This document shows positions 18,568 to 28,344 of a DNA stretch of 52,043 bases, piece after piece. The notes under the pieces are model-generated. The model had not been told where the DNA came from. It made no database searches and worked only from the letters and a program-made list of their open reading frames with translations. The translations under genes were made by a program, and so were the position numbers. This DNA is from Acidobacteriota bacterium (GTDB lineage Bacteria; Acidobacteriota; Terriglobia; Bryobacterales; Bryobacteraceae). The stretch lies in NCBI GenBank assembly GCA_018268835.1, contig JAFDVU010000033.1:1-52043 (forward strand). Reading direction: 5' to 3'. Positions within the stretch are counted from its first letter, which is position 1, and each line of letters starts with the position of its first letter.

Positions 18568-20370
18568 ATGATCTGGGAGCCGTCCCCGGAATTCGTCCGT
18601 AGCACCAACGTCTGGCGCTTCATGCAGCGCCTCGGATTCGACGATCGCGAGGCCTTCCTCCGTTTCTCACGGGATGAGCCCGAACGCTTCTGGGACGAGA
18701 TGGTGCGCGAGCTCGGCATCGAGTGGTTCCAGCTCTACACCCAGGTGCTCGATTCCTCTCGCGGGCCCGAGTGGACAACGTGGTTCACCGGCGGCCAACT
18801 CAACATCGCGCATAACTGCCTCGACCGCTGGGCAGGCACCGATCGCATCGCCTGCATCTGGGAAACCGAAGACGGCGCCTCCGGCTCCCTGACGTTCCGC
18901 GACCTGCGCGCGCAGGCCGAAGGCGTCGCCGCGGAACTCCGCGCCATGGGACTCGCGCCCGGCGACCGCGTGGCGCTCTGCATGCCCATGGTCCCCGACA
19001 TTCTCGCCATCCTCTACGGATGCTTCAAGGCTGGGCTCACCGTGGTCCCCATCTTCGCCGGCTTCGGACCCGGCGCCATCGCCTCGCGCCTGCGCGATTC
19101 CGGCGCGAAGGTGCTCTTCACCGCCGATCGCCTCGAACGCCGCGGCAAGCGGCTTCCCCTCGCCGAAAAGATCCCGCCCTTCGAAGGCCGCACCATCATT
19201 GGTCTTGGCGGCTCCGGCAATTCCGCCGGCGAAACGTTTCCCCTCCCCTCCGAACACCCCGCTTTCCTGCTCTACACCAGCGGCACCACCGGACGCCCCA
19301 AGGGCACGGTCCACACCCACGCCGGATGCCTCGCCCAGATGGGCAAAGAGATCTGGCTCGCCTTCGACCACCGTGAGACCGATCGTTTCTTCTGGCTCAG
19401 CGACATCGGCTGGATGATGGGCCCGTGGACCATTCTCGGCAATCACCTGTTCGGCGGCACCATCTTCCTTTATGACGGCGCGCCCGACTACCCCACTCCC
19501 GGGCGGCTCTGGGACATGATCGAGGGCCACCAGATCACCACCTTCGGCGTCTCCCCCACCGCCATTCGAGCGCTCAAACGCTCTCCCGGCGAACTGCCGC
19601 CCATGGAGTCCCTGCGCCTGCTCGGCTCCACCGGCGAACCCTGGGACGAGGCCTCCTGGCTGTGGTTTTTCGAGCAAATTGGGCACCGGCGCTGCCCCAT
19701 CGTCAATATCTCGGGCGGCACCGAAATCGCCGGTTGCTTTCTCCTCCCGCTCCCCATTCAAGCGCTCAAACCGTGCTCCCTCGGCGGACCCGCGCCCGGC
19801 ATGGCCACCGAGGTGGTCGATGAATCCGGCGCTCCCGTCCGCGGCCGGAAAGGCTACCTGGTGTGCACCAAACCCGCGCCTTCCATGACCCGCGGCATCT
19901 GGGGCGATCCCGCACGCTACATTGACACCTACTGGAGCCGCTTCCCCGGCATGTGGTACCACGGGGATTGGGCCAGCGTGGACGAGGACGGCCACTGGTT
20001 CCTCCACGGACGCGCCGACGAATCCATGAACGTGGCCGGCCGCAAGGTGGGGCCCGCCGAGGTCGAGGAGGCCATGATGCAGCACCCGGGAGTCGGCGAA
20101 GCCGCCGTCATCGGCGTGCCCGACGAAATCAAGGGCGAAGCCATCGTCGGCTTCGCGGTCGCCAAACCCGGTGCGGCGCCCGAGCCCGCGGCCATCGCCG
20201 CCACGATCGTGCGCGAACTCGGCCCCACGTTCCGCCCCCATGAAATCGTGATCGTAGCGGAACTCCCGAAAACCCAAAGCGGCAAAATCGTGCGCCGCCT
20301 CCTCCGCCGCAAATACCTCGGCGAAGAACCGGGCGACCTCTCCACCGTCGCCAACCCGTGGGCGGTATGA
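18568..20370 (+). CDS. AMP-forming acyl-CoA synthetase, Acs-like
   Basis: Adenylate-forming enzyme that activates a carboxylic acid with ATP and usually transfers it to CoA. The P-loop motif YTSGTTGRPKG starts at Tyr236, then DIGWMMG, STGEPWDE, the NISGGTEI motif, YHGDWASVDEDG and GRADESMNVAGRKVGPAEVE. The catalytic lysine of the C-terminal domain is Lys573 in TQSGKIVRR. Its 600 residues place it with acetyl-CoA-synthetase-like proteins. It sits between an ATP-grasp ligase and a secreted repeat protein with near-zero spacing. Acyl substrate cannot be read from sequence. Confidence 0.92.
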   Translation: MIWEPSPEFVRSTNVWRFMQRLGFDDREAFLRFSRDEPERFWDEMVRELGIEWFQLYTQVLDSSRGPEWTTWFTGGQLNIAHNCLDRWAGTDRIACIWETEDGASGSLTFRDLRAQAEGVAAELRAMGLAPGDRVALCMPMVPDILAILYGCFKAGLTVVPIFAGFGPGAIASRLRDSGAKVLFTADRLERRGKRLPLAEKIPPFEGRTIIGLGGSGNSAGETFPLPSEHPAFLLYTSGTTGRPKGTVHTHAGCLAQMGKEIWLAFDHRETDRFFWLSDIGWMMGPWTILGNHLFGGTIFLYDGAPDYPTPGRLWDMIEGHQITTFGVSPTAIRALKRSPGELPPMESLRLLGSTGEPWDEASWLWFFEQIGHRRCPIVNISGGTEIAGCFLLPLPIQALKPCSLGGPAPGMATEVVDESGAPVRGRKGYLVCTKPAPSMTRGIWGDPARYIDTYWSRFPGMWYHGDWASVDEDGHWFLHGRADESMNVAGRKVGPAEVEEAMMQHPGVGEAAVIGVPDEIKGEAIVGFAVAKPGAAPEPAAIAATIVRELGPTFRPHEIVIVAELPKTQSGKIVRRLLRRKYLGEEPGDLSTVANPWAV

Positions 20371-21941
20371 GACTGCTGGCTCTCCTCCTGGCACTCGCAC
20401 CCCTGCACGCGCAAACCGTGGATCTCACCGTGAAGGTCATCGATGCGGTCACGCTGGCCGGCGTCCCCGGCGCGAAGGTGCGCCTCACGCAGAGCGCGCC
20501 ATCCGGTGGGTACCAGAACACGATCGGTAATGACGGCACGTTCACCGTGAGGGTGCCCCCCAACGCGCGAATTGAGATTGCGGACGTCGGAGCGGAGGGC
20601 TACGCCACGGCCGGTCCAGAACGTATCGAAATGCGCGGTGCGCCCGCAACCGTAACTGTCCGCCTGATGCGTACCGGAACTCTGGCCGGCCGCATCCTGG
20701 ACGCCGATTCGGGCGAGCCCCTCGCGCGTGTGACGGTCGAGCCCCTCCATTTCGCCTGGGTGCGCGGCCGGCCCGAGTTGCGCCGCGTGTTGAAATCGGT
20801 GGTCACGGGCAAGGATGGCGCCTTCACGTTCCCCAGCCTCATTCCTGGGGCGTTCGCGCTCGACATCAATTCTTACTCCGCGAACGCCAAGTCGGTTCCA
20901 GTCCCTGGCTATCCGAACCTGGTCTGGCCCGGGGCCGGCGACCTGACGGGCGCAAGCCCCGTCGACCTCCCCTATGGCGGCACCCTGAATCTCGGGGACA
21001 TCAAACTGCGCAAGCGCGAACTCTCGAAGGTTACCGTTGCCATCGAAGGAGGCCAATGCTCGGCGGGGCAGGCCTACACGGTCACCCTCGAACAATACTC
21101 CTTCTCTTCGGGGTTCACCCGCGCATTCTCCACCGCACCCTGCGGCGGCACCGCAACCTTGAGCAATGTCACGCCCGGCGACTTCGAGATCTCCGTCCAA
21201 GCGGATTGGCAACCTGACCAGCAACGTGAACGCGCTGCCGTGCCGATACAAATCGCCAAAGCGGAAGAGGAGGTAACGGCCACCGTCACACCTCCCATCG
21301 CAATCCGTGGAACCGTCACGGTGGACCGCGACGCCGCGCTCCCTTCCGGCATCGAAATCTCCCTATGGGCGCGTGGCTCCAAACAGAACGGCTCGCTCTC
21401 GCATACACGTAATTTCGGCGGCGTCAGGACGAGTGCCGGCGGCACATTCGAAGCGCGATCCTACGTGCCCGCAGGCGGCGAAATCGAAGTCACGGCCACT
21501 CCCCTGCCCCCCACCTACTACATCCGCGAACTTCGCTACGCCGGCAACACCGTCCCCGGCAACACGTTCCTCATTCACACCGGAGCCACCGTGCAGGACC
21601 TCACCATCGTCCTCTCCAATCGCGCCGCGACCCTCACCGGAGCCGTGCGCACCAGCGGCGGCGCCACCGTCTCCGACGCCAAAGTCCTGCTCACTTCGTG
21701 GCCCGCCGACGTCGTGTCCGACTATCCTTTCGGCGTCGAAGAAGCCGCCACCAGCGCCTCCGGCGGCTATTCCTTCACGCACCTCCGCCCCGGCACCTAC
21801 CGTGTCATCGCCGTCCCCGCAGCCGCACGCCCGAGACTCGAAGAGCCCGGCGCGATGCTCGCCCTCTTCCAATCATCCGAATCCTTTGAACTCGGCGAAG
21901 CGGCCTCCTCCGTCCGACAACTGGAGCTGGTGGTAAGGTGA
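20367..21941 (+). CDS. Secreted carboxypeptidase-regulatory-like repeat protein
   Basis: Exported surface or periplasmic protein of about 524 aa. Signal peptide MRLLALLLALAPLHAQ begins at ATG 20367, which overlaps the synthetase stop as ATGA; the GTG at 20358 is an alternative. Three or four Cna-B/CarboxypepD-like beta domains are visible by their turns: LAGVPGAKVRLTQ, LAGRILDADSGEPLARVTVE, and LTGAVRTSGGATVSDAKVLLT, with YSFTHLRPGTYRVIAVPAA near the end. Such domains act as structural or binding modules. No catalytic site seen. Its last four bases overlap the DUF58 gene. Confidence 0.8.
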   Translation: MRLLALLLALAPLHAQTVDLTVKVIDAVTLAGVPGAKVRLTQSAPSGGYQNTIGNDGTFTVRVPPNARIEIADVGAEGYATAGPERIEMRGAPATVTVRLMRTGTLAGRILDADSGEPLARVTVEPLHFAWVRGRPELRRVLKSVVTGKDGAFTFPSLIPGAFALDINSYSANAKSVPVPGYPNLVWPGAGDLTGASPVDLPYGGTLNLGDIKLRKRELSKVTVAIEGGQCSAGQAYTVTLEQYSFSSGFTRAFSTAPCGGTATLSNVTPGDFEISVQADWQPDQQRERAAVPIQIAKAEEEVTATVTPPIAIRGTVTVDRDAALPSGIEISLWARGSKQNGSLSHTRNFGGVRTSAGGTFEARSYVPAGGEIEVTATPLPPTYYIRELRYAGNTVPGNTFLIHTGATVQDLTIVLSNRAATLTGAVRTSGGATVSDAKVLLTSWPADVVSDYPFGVEEAATSASGGYSFTHLRPGTYRVIAVPAAARPRLEEPGAMLALFQSSESFELGEAASSVRQLELVVR

Positions 21942-23059
21942 AAGCGAATATGGCGAAGCTCTGGCGCCGCTTCCGCGGGTTTCTCGCCCGCCGCATCCAC
22001 TACCGCGTCACGCGCGCGGGGGTGCTCTTCACCCTGGCCCTCGCGCTGGTAGCCTTCGCCGCCATCGTCAGCGCCAACAACCTGATCTTCCTCATCCTCG
22101 CCGCCATGATGGCGACCCTGTTGATCAGCGACCTGGTCAGCCGCCTCTGCCTCGCCGGACTCGAACTCGATCTCGAAACGCCCGAGCACATTCCAGCCCG
22201 GCGCAGCGTTCCCGCCCGGCTTTACGTGCGCAATCACAAGTGGCTCATCCCCAGCTTCTCCATCCGGGTCGAACCGCTGCGCGCCTCCGCGCTGGAAACC
22301 GAAGTCTACTTCCCGCTCGTGCCCCCGGCATCCACGCTCGAAGAAGGCGTGCGCGTGCGCTTCCCGAGGCGGGGCGCCTACCGCGAGAACGGCTTCGCCT
22401 TCACCACTTCATTTCCTTTCGGCTTCCTCGAGAAGGTCGCGCGGGTCACCCTGCGCCGCGAGGTGGTGGTCTACCCGCCGCTCGATCCACAGCCGGGGTT
22501 TTCCGAACTGCTCGCCGGCGTCTCCGGCGAGATCGAAACACACTACCGCGGACTCGGCCGCGATTTCTACCGCATCCGCCCCTACGAAGCCTTCGAAAGC
22601 GCGCGCCACGTGGATTGGAAAGCTTCCGCCCACACCGGCGCGTTACAGATCCGCGAGTTCGCCCGCGAGCAGGAGCAATCCGTCGAGATCTTCCTGGACC
22701 GCAACATCGAACCCGCGCAGGATGCCTGGTTCGAACACGCCGTGGCCTGCTGCGCGTTCCTCGCCTGGCGCCTCTCCGAGCAGGGCATCGCCATCCACTT
22801 CCGTTCCAACGGTTACCTCTTCCGCCAGCCCGAAGACGGGGACATATATACTATTCTCAAGTACCTTGCTTTGGTGTATCCACAGCGAATCCGCGGAACA
22901 GAAGTGCCGCACGATGAGACCAGCTTCCAGATCGTCTTCACACCGTCGCCCCGGACGTTTCTCGACTCCGGCTGGGCGCACGCTCGTCTGCTGTCTCCTG
23001 ATGTGCTGCCCGCTCCTGCTCCCGGCCCAGAATCCTCCGGCCCCGCGGACCGGGCCTGA
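21938..23059 (+). CDS. DUF58-domain membrane protein
   Basis: Protein of about 373 aa with two N-terminal membrane helices (VLFTLALALVAFAAIVSANNLIF region) and a cytoplasmic or periplasmic DUF58 domain. The hallmark YRGLGRDFYRIRPYEAFESARHVDWKASA is present at about residues 205-235 (it corresponds to the conserved R-YxxGDxxRxIDWxxSAR pattern), followed by a VWA-like strand VEIFLDRN. DUF58 proteins often accompany MoxR ATPases and VWA proteins; no MoxR gene is in this window. GTG start overlaps the previous stop. Its 3' end overlaps the TonB receptor by about 146 bases. Confidence 0.85.
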   Translation: MKANMAKLWRRFRGFLARRIHYRVTRAGVLFTLALALVAFAAIVSANNLIFLILAAMMATLLISDLVSRLCLAGLELDLETPEHIPARRSVPARLYVRNHKWLIPSFSIRVEPLRASALETEVYFPLVPPASTLEEGVRVRFPRRGAYRENGFAFTTSFPFGFLEKVARVTLRREVVVYPPLDPQPGFSELLAGVSGEIETHYRGLGRDFYRIRPYEAFESARHVDWKASAHTGALQIREFAREQEQSVEIFLDRNIEPAQDAWFEHAVACCAFLAWRLSEQGIAIHFRSNGYLFRQPEDGDIYTILKYLALVYPQRIRGTEVPHDETSFQIVFTPSPRTFLDSGWAHARLLSPDVLPAPAPGPESSGPADRA

Positions 23060-24887
23060 ACCCGTCAAAACCTCCGTCACGGTCACCGAAAAGATCTCCG
23101 CGGAGACCCCGGCCAACGTCAGCGTCCTCAACCAGACGCAACTCGAGGAAAGCCCCGGCACCAACCTCGACGACCGTTTGCGCGATGTCCCCGGATTCAG
23201 CCTCTTCCGCCGCTCCTCCAGCCTCGTCGCCAACCCCACCACGCAGGGCATCTCGCTGCGCGGCATCGGCAGTTCCGGCGCCAGTCGCACGCTGGTTCTG
23301 TGGGACGGTATCCCGACCAACGATCCCTTCGGCGGCTGGGTCTACTGGACGCAGTTCATTCCCCTCGAAATCGGCACCGTCGAAATCTCGCGCGGCGCGG
23401 CCACCAGCGCCTTCGGCGAGAAAGCCATGAGCGGCGAAATCGGCCTCTTCAGCCGCCCGCCCGAACGCTTCCACCTCTTTACCCAGTACGAGTACGGCAA
23501 CCAGAACACTCACGACGTCTCCGCCGGATTTTCCCAGTTGTGGAGCCGTTGGGCCGTCTCCGGCGGCGTGCGCGCCTTCACCACCGACGGCTACTACATC
23601 GTCCCGTCCTACGTGCGCGGCCCGGTCGATTCGCTCGCCGGCGTGCGCTTCGTCACCAGCGACGTACACATCGATCGCTACACTTCCATCGGCGACTTCT
23701 TCTTCAAAACCAGCATCCTCGGCGAAGAGCGCAGGAACGGCACCGTCCTCACCCACAACTCCACCGGACTGGGCACGGTCAGCCTGCGCTACGTCCGCGA
23801 GTTCACTCACGATTCGTTCTCGCTGACCGGCTTCCACACCAGCGAAGGCTTCCACAGCACTTTCTCCGCCGTCACCGCCAACCGCAGCGTCGAACGCCTG
23901 ACCTACTTTCAGACCGTGCCCAGCGACGCCACCGGCGGCGAAGTCCTGTGGCAGCACCATGCGGCGCGCTGGAACCTGCTCGGCGGCGCCGATGTCGACC
24001 GCCTCGCCGGCACCTCCACCGATCACCTGGTGCCCACCGGCATGCGCGAGGGCGGGGGCGTGCAGTTGCAGCACGGCGTCTATACGCAGGCCGACGCCAC
24101 CCTCGGCCCCGCGCGGCTCTTTGCCGGCCTCCGCCAGAGCTTTGTCGGAGGCGACAACCGCTTCCTCAGCCCCAGCGGCGGCTTCACCGTCGGGCACAAG
24201 CGCCTGCGCGCCCGGGGCAGCGTCTACCGCGGCTTCCGCGCGCCGACGCTCAACGAACTCTACCGCGAATTCCGCGTCGGCAACACGGACACACTGGCCA
24301 ATCCCCTGCTCCGCCCCGAAACTCTGTGGGGCGCCGAAGCCGGCTTCGATTGGATCGGCGAAGGCAGCACGCTACGGGTCACCGCGTACCGCAATTCGCT
24401 GGATAACCTGATCACCAACGTGACCCTCGCCACCAGCGCCAACGCCATCGTGCGTCAGCGCGCCAACGCCGCCGCCGCCGTCAGCCGCGGCGTCGAAGCC
24501 GATTTTCGCGAAGTCTGGAAGGATTGGATCGGCGAACTCCAGTACCTCTACGTGGACTCGCGCTACGTCACCGGTTTCCGCGTTGCTCAGGTCCCCAAGC
24601 AACAGGGCATCGCGCAGCTCACCTATCACCGCGAAGGCACTCTCGCGAGCGCCGCCGTGCGCAGCTACGCCTATCAGTACGACGACGACCTGAACCAGTT
24701 CCGCCTGCCCGGCTACGCCACGGTGCAGTTCGTCCTGCGCCAGCACCTCGTGCGCAGTCTCTCCGCCGAAGTCACCCTGGAGAACGCACTCAACCGCGTT
24801 TTCTACACCGCCTTCACTCCGGCCCCCAACATCGGAGCCCCCCGCCTGGCCCGCATCGGCCTTCGCTGGGACGGCAAAGTCCATTAG
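22914..24887 (+). CDS. TonB-dependent outer-membrane receptor
   Basis: Outer-membrane active transporter of about 657 aa. The plug domain follows the signal (LVCCLLMCCPLLLPAQ): VSVLNQTQLEESPG, LRDVPGFSLFRRSS, GISLRGIGSSGASRTLVLWDGIPTNDPFGGWVYW, IEISRGAATSAFGEKA-like strand. The barrel ends with an aromatic-type strand region (RLARIGLRWDGKVH). The open frame goes back to 22722, but ATG 22914 gives a plausible, though long, n-region before the hydrophobic core. It has no carboxypeptidase-regulatory domain, unlike the receptor at 25037. Last gene of the run; faces that receptor tail to tail. Confidence 0.9.
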   Translation: MRPASRSSSHRRPGRFSTPAGRTLVCCLLMCCPLLLPAQNPPAPRTGPEPVKTSVTVTEKISAETPANVSVLNQTQLEESPGTNLDDRLRDVPGFSLFRRSSSLVANPTTQGISLRGIGSSGASRTLVLWDGIPTNDPFGGWVYWTQFIPLEIGTVEISRGAATSAFGEKAMSGEIGLFSRPPERFHLFTQYEYGNQNTHDVSAGFSQLWSRWAVSGGVRAFTTDGYYIVPSYVRGPVDSLAGVRFVTSDVHIDRYTSIGDFFFKTSILGEERRNGTVLTHNSTGLGTVSLRYVREFTHDSFSLTGFHTSEGFHSTFSAVTANRSVERLTYFQTVPSDATGGEVLWQHHAARWNLLGGADVDRLAGTSTDHLVPTGMREGGGVQLQHGVYTQADATLGPARLFAGLRQSFVGGDNRFLSPSGGFTVGHKRLRARGSVYRGFRAPTLNELYREFRVGNTDTLANPLLRPETLWGAEAGFDWIGEGSTLRVTAYRNSLDNLITNVTLATSANAIVRQRANAAAAVSRGVEADFREVWKDWIGELQYLYVDSRYVTGFRVAQVPKQQGIAQLTYHREGTLASAAVRSYAYQYDDDLNQFRLPGYATVQFVLRQHLVRSLSAEVTLENALNRVFYTAFTPAPNIGAPRLARIGLRWDGKVH

Positions 24888-25036
24888 TGACATCCCCCAG
24901 GGACAACAGCTTCGAGACGCAGTAAGAATGTCGTCGCTCCACCGGGGAATGTAGAAAGCCGGATCCTCGGCAAGGGCGAAGTAGCGTGTCGCAGAGCGGC
25001 GTCAACTGGTCCAGCACGTGACGCCATTGGCAGATG

Positions 25037-28000
25037 TCAGAACGCGACCCGCAGACCTAACTGAACCGCGCGCGCGGCACGGGCGCTATTTATCACGCCA
25101 AATCCCGGTCCTCCCAGTGTCGCACCAGGCAATCCGAAATTGGCATGGTTCAGGAAATTGTAGAACTCACCGCGGAACTCAGCTTTGGCGCGCTCGATCT
25201 TGAAATTCTTGAGCAGCGACAGATCGATATTCGCGATGCCAGGACCGCGCAACACGCTGCGCGGCGAATTTCCGAAGGTGTTCGTGGCAGGGGCGCGGAA
25301 CGCTGCCGTATTGAACCACTGGGAGATGCCGCGTCCGCTGCCGAGAACCGGATTCCCGATCAGGTCGGGCCGAAGGGCGCCGGCGGGGAATGAGTTGGTC
25401 GTGTCGGCCAGATTGAAGACCGTAAATGGCGGCCCCGACTGAAAAGTGGCAATCACGCCGGTCTTCCAACCGCCAAGTACGCGATCGAGAAGCGAGTTGC
25501 CTCTCAGCAAAGGCAGGTCGTAGACCGTGCTGAAGAGGGCGCGGTGGGGAATGTCGTTTCCGCTGAGCGACTTGTCCAAACGGCGATTGTATGCGTCCAT
25601 GTAGCTGCCGGGATTGCCGTAATCGTTGAAGCTGGCCACATCGTCAATGAACTTCGAGAATGTATAGTGCGCCAGCACGCTGAGGCCGTTCGCGAAACGC
25701 TTCTCCGCCTTGATGAAGCCGGCATGATACGTGGAATTACCGATAGCCGGATTGACCGATAGCACGTTGGTGAACTGCGGAAACGGGCGCCGGACCTGGG
25801 CGTTGCCCGGCCCCATCAGTTCCGGCGGAACCTGATTCAAGGTCAGATCATTGGCGGTCAGATGGTGGCTCAGGTTCGCCATGTATCCGGTCTCGATCAC
25901 GACCCCGCCGCCAAGTTCGCGCTGGATGTTCAGGTTGTACTGGTAGGACACCGGAGTGGGCCGGTTGCGGTCGAAGAACGTCACGGACGTGTTCGGGCTC
26001 TTACCGACCGGCACGGCGCCGAAGCCGGCGCCCAGCTGGTCCACCGTGGGCTGAGTGGTTGCCGGGAACCCGTCGCGCAGAGTGACCGCGGAATTCAATC
26101 CGGGCTGAGTGGCGATCAGGTTTACGTTGCTCGAGAACCCGAGCGCCGCCGCGGTGGCGACGATGTTGCTGACGGTGGGCCCGTAAAAGATGCCGGCTCC
26201 GCCGCGAATCACGGTCTTGCCCGAACTGTCGGCGGTCCACGCGAAGCCGAAGCGAGGGCCGAAATTGTTGGCATCCAGATTGTACGCGCTGCGCGGAACA
26301 CCGTTGCGTCCGGCGAACGTGATCACTCCGGGTGTTCCGGAGACGGGGTTGATCGCAGTCGGATCGAACGCGTTCATGCGGTCGCCGTCCACGGTCCTTG
26401 GGACCTCGGCTTCCCAACGGAGGCCGAAATTCAGAGTAAGTCGCGTGGATACGCGCCAGTCATCCTGCACGTACGCTGCCCAGTAAGCCGCATGGGAGAC
26501 GATGATGTCGGGTTTGACCGTGCTGGCTGAATTCGCCGCCCCCAGCATGAAACTGGCGAAGGCAATACCTGTGTTGGAAACTCCAGGCAGTCCGGTAATC
26601 AGCGGGTTGAAGGAGAAATTGCCCGCCGATGAGGTATCGGTATTGTCCTGGTTAAAGCCGCGGCGGTATTCCATGCCGAACTTGAACGCGTGCGCGCCGT
26701 GGAACCAGGAAACGGATTCCTGAAACTGCGTATCGGTAATCGGGGTCTGGAGGCGGAAGGGATTTCCGCCCAACCCGGCTACGCCTGTGATGCCTACGAT
26801 CGGAAACGCGGCATCCGAAACACCCTGCAGGCCCAGTTTGCTGGCCACGGCATCGCCCGACGCCGGGCGCAGTTGAATGTTCGCGCGCCGCAGGTACGCG
26901 AAGCGCGCATCGTTGAGCAGAGTCGGCGTGAAGATGTGGGTCCAACCTGCCAGAATGTTCTGTGCACGGCCTTGGGCGATGCTGGCCGAGGGGTCCGCCG
27001 CGGGGATGCCCCACAGCCCGTCGTTCTCGGTCTGGTTGTCGTTGATGTAGTAGCGCACCATCAGTTGGTCGGAGGGACGGAACTGGTGATCGAGGCGGCC
27101 GATTACGATGTTGCGGTTGAACACGGGCCGCGAATTCGCGCCGAAGTTATTCGCCCCCGTAATCAGGCCCGCCAGGTTCGGCGACGGCCAGAACGCGGTC
27201 ATGGCCTTGGCGACAGGATCGAGGCGATTCGCCGGGATGATGTTTCCGGGGAAGATCTGGCGCACATTGCCAACCGTAGTGGCCGGATCGTAAATGGGGA
27301 TGACACGGCCTGCCGCATCGCGCACATTGGAGAAATCGCCGGACCTCATGGCGGCGCCCGGCACCGTCTGTATACTCGTCCCGCCGGTCGTCTGGCGCGT
27401 ATCTTCCCAACTCGCGAAGAAGTGGGTCTTATCGCGTTTGATCGGGCCGCCGAAGGACCCGCCGAACTGATTCAGGCGCAGCCGCGGTTTGGTCGACGAG
27501 AAGAAATTGCGCGCATCGAACGCGTCGTTGCGGGCGTACTCGAAGACGCTGCCGTGATATTCATTGGTGCCGGACTTGGTGGACAGCGTGATCACGCCGC
27601 CGGTGGAGTGTCCGTACTCGGCGGAGTAGTTGTTGCTGATCACGCGGAACTCCTGCATCGCGTCCATCGGTACGCTGTTCTGCTGCTGCGCGACCGCGAG
27701 TCCGACCACGTTGGTCGCGTTGCCGCCGTCCAGGGTGTAATTCTGGTTCCGCGCGCGACCTCCCGCCACGCTGAAGATGGGGATGTTCTCGCCGCCGCTG
27801 CCCGTGTCAATGACGGTCGCCCCCGGGGAGAGCGCAATCAACGCAGTCGCAGCGCGGTTGGGCAGGGGCATGCCCTCGATTGCGGCACGTTCCACCACCT
27901 GACCCACGCTGGACGTCTGCGATTCCAACTGCGGCGCGCTACCGGTTACGCTGACCGTCTGGGAGATGTTTCCCAGTTCCAGCGACAGATCGACCTGCAC

Positions 28001-28288
28001 CACGTCGCTCACCTGCACCACGATCCCCGCGTGCACGAGGCGCTGGAAACCCGAGGCTTCGACCTCAACCCGGTATTTTCCAGGAGACAGCGAGCCGACG
28101 CGATACAGTCCCAGTTCATTGGAGACGCTCTCGTATTTGACGCCGGAGTCTTCGCTGACCACCAAGACCTTCGCACCCGGGACGGCCGCGCCGGCCGGAT
28201 CCGTCAAGCGCCCCGTGATCGTACTGGTGACCGCCTGACCCCATATGAACGCGCAAGCAAGCGTCATACCCCAGAGAAGCTTCGCCAT
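25037..28288 (-). CDS. Oar-like TonB-dependent receptor with carboxypeptidase-regulatory domain
   Basis: Large outer-membrane receptor (1083 aa) of the Oar type abundant in Acidobacteria. After the signal peptide (WGMTLACAFIWGQA) comes a carboxypeptidase-regulatory-like domain (TGRLTDPAGAAVPGAKVLV, SPGKYRVEVEASGF), then the plug (VEMPLPNR-type segment, ALIALSPG, VAGGRARNQNYTLDGGN) and a long barrel ending in an aromatic residue (LGLRVAF). Such receptors probably import oligosaccharides or peptides. Good ribosome site (AGGAG) before ATG 28288. Divergent from a sulfatase across a 99-bp gap containing a perfect palindrome, suggesting joint control. Confidence 0.93.
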   Translation of the reverse strand: MAKLLWGMTLACAFIWGQAVTSTITGRLTDPAGAAVPGAKVLVVSEDSGVKYESVSNELGLYRVGSLSPGKYRVEVEASGFQRLVHAGIVVQVSDVVQVDLSLELGNISQTVSVTGSAPQLESQTSSVGQVVERAAIEGMPLPNRAATALIALSPGATVIDTGSGGENIPIFSVAGGRARNQNYTLDGGNATNVVGLAVAQQQNSVPMDAMQEFRVISNNYSAEYGHSTGGVITLSTKSGTNEYHGSVFEYARNDAFDARNFFSSTKPRLRLNQFGGSFGGPIKRDKTHFFASWEDTRQTTGGTSIQTVPGAAMRSGDFSNVRDAAGRVIPIYDPATTVGNVRQIFPGNIIPANRLDPVAKAMTAFWPSPNLAGLITGANNFGANSRPVFNRNIVIGRLDHQFRPSDQLMVRYYINDNQTENDGLWGIPAADPSASIAQGRAQNILAGWTHIFTPTLLNDARFAYLRRANIQLRPASGDAVASKLGLQGVSDAAFPIVGITGVAGLGGNPFRLQTPITDTQFQESVSWFHGAHAFKFGMEYRRGFNQDNTDTSSAGNFSFNPLITGLPGVSNTGIAFASFMLGAANSASTVKPDIIVSHAAYWAAYVQDDWRVSTRLTLNFGLRWEAEVPRTVDGDRMNAFDPTAINPVSGTPGVITFAGRNGVPRSAYNLDANNFGPRFGFAWTADSSGKTVIRGGAGIFYGPTVSNIVATAAALGFSSNVNLIATQPGLNSAVTLRDGFPATTQPTVDQLGAGFGAVPVGKSPNTSVTFFDRNRPTPVSYQYNLNIQRELGGGVVIETGYMANLSHHLTANDLTLNQVPPELMGPGNAQVRRPFPQFTNVLSVNPAIGNSTYHAGFIKAEKRFANGLSVLAHYTFSKFIDDVASFNDYGNPGSYMDAYNRRLDKSLSGNDIPHRALFSTVYDLPLLRGNSLLDRVLGGWKTGVIATFQSGPPFTVFNLADTTNSFPAGALRPDLIGNPVLGSGRGISQWFNTAAFRAPATNTFGNSPRSVLRGPGIANIDLSLLKNFKIERAKAEFRGEFYNFLNHANFGLPGATLGGPGFGVINSARAARAVQLGLRVAF

Positions 28289-28330
28289 CCGGATCTCCTA
28301 TGCGTGTTAGGATGCGGGCGAGTTCCTCAA

Positions 28331-28344
28331 CGGTTGGCCAACCG
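28331..28344. promoter_or_regulatory. 14-bp perfect palindrome between the receptor and the sulfatase
   Basis: CGGTTGGCCAACCG is fully self-complementary and sits 43 bp upstream of the receptor start and 44 bp upstream of the sulfatase start, almost exactly midway. The position suits an operator for a dimeric regulator controlling both divergent genes. No regulator gene is adjacent. Confidence 0.5.
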
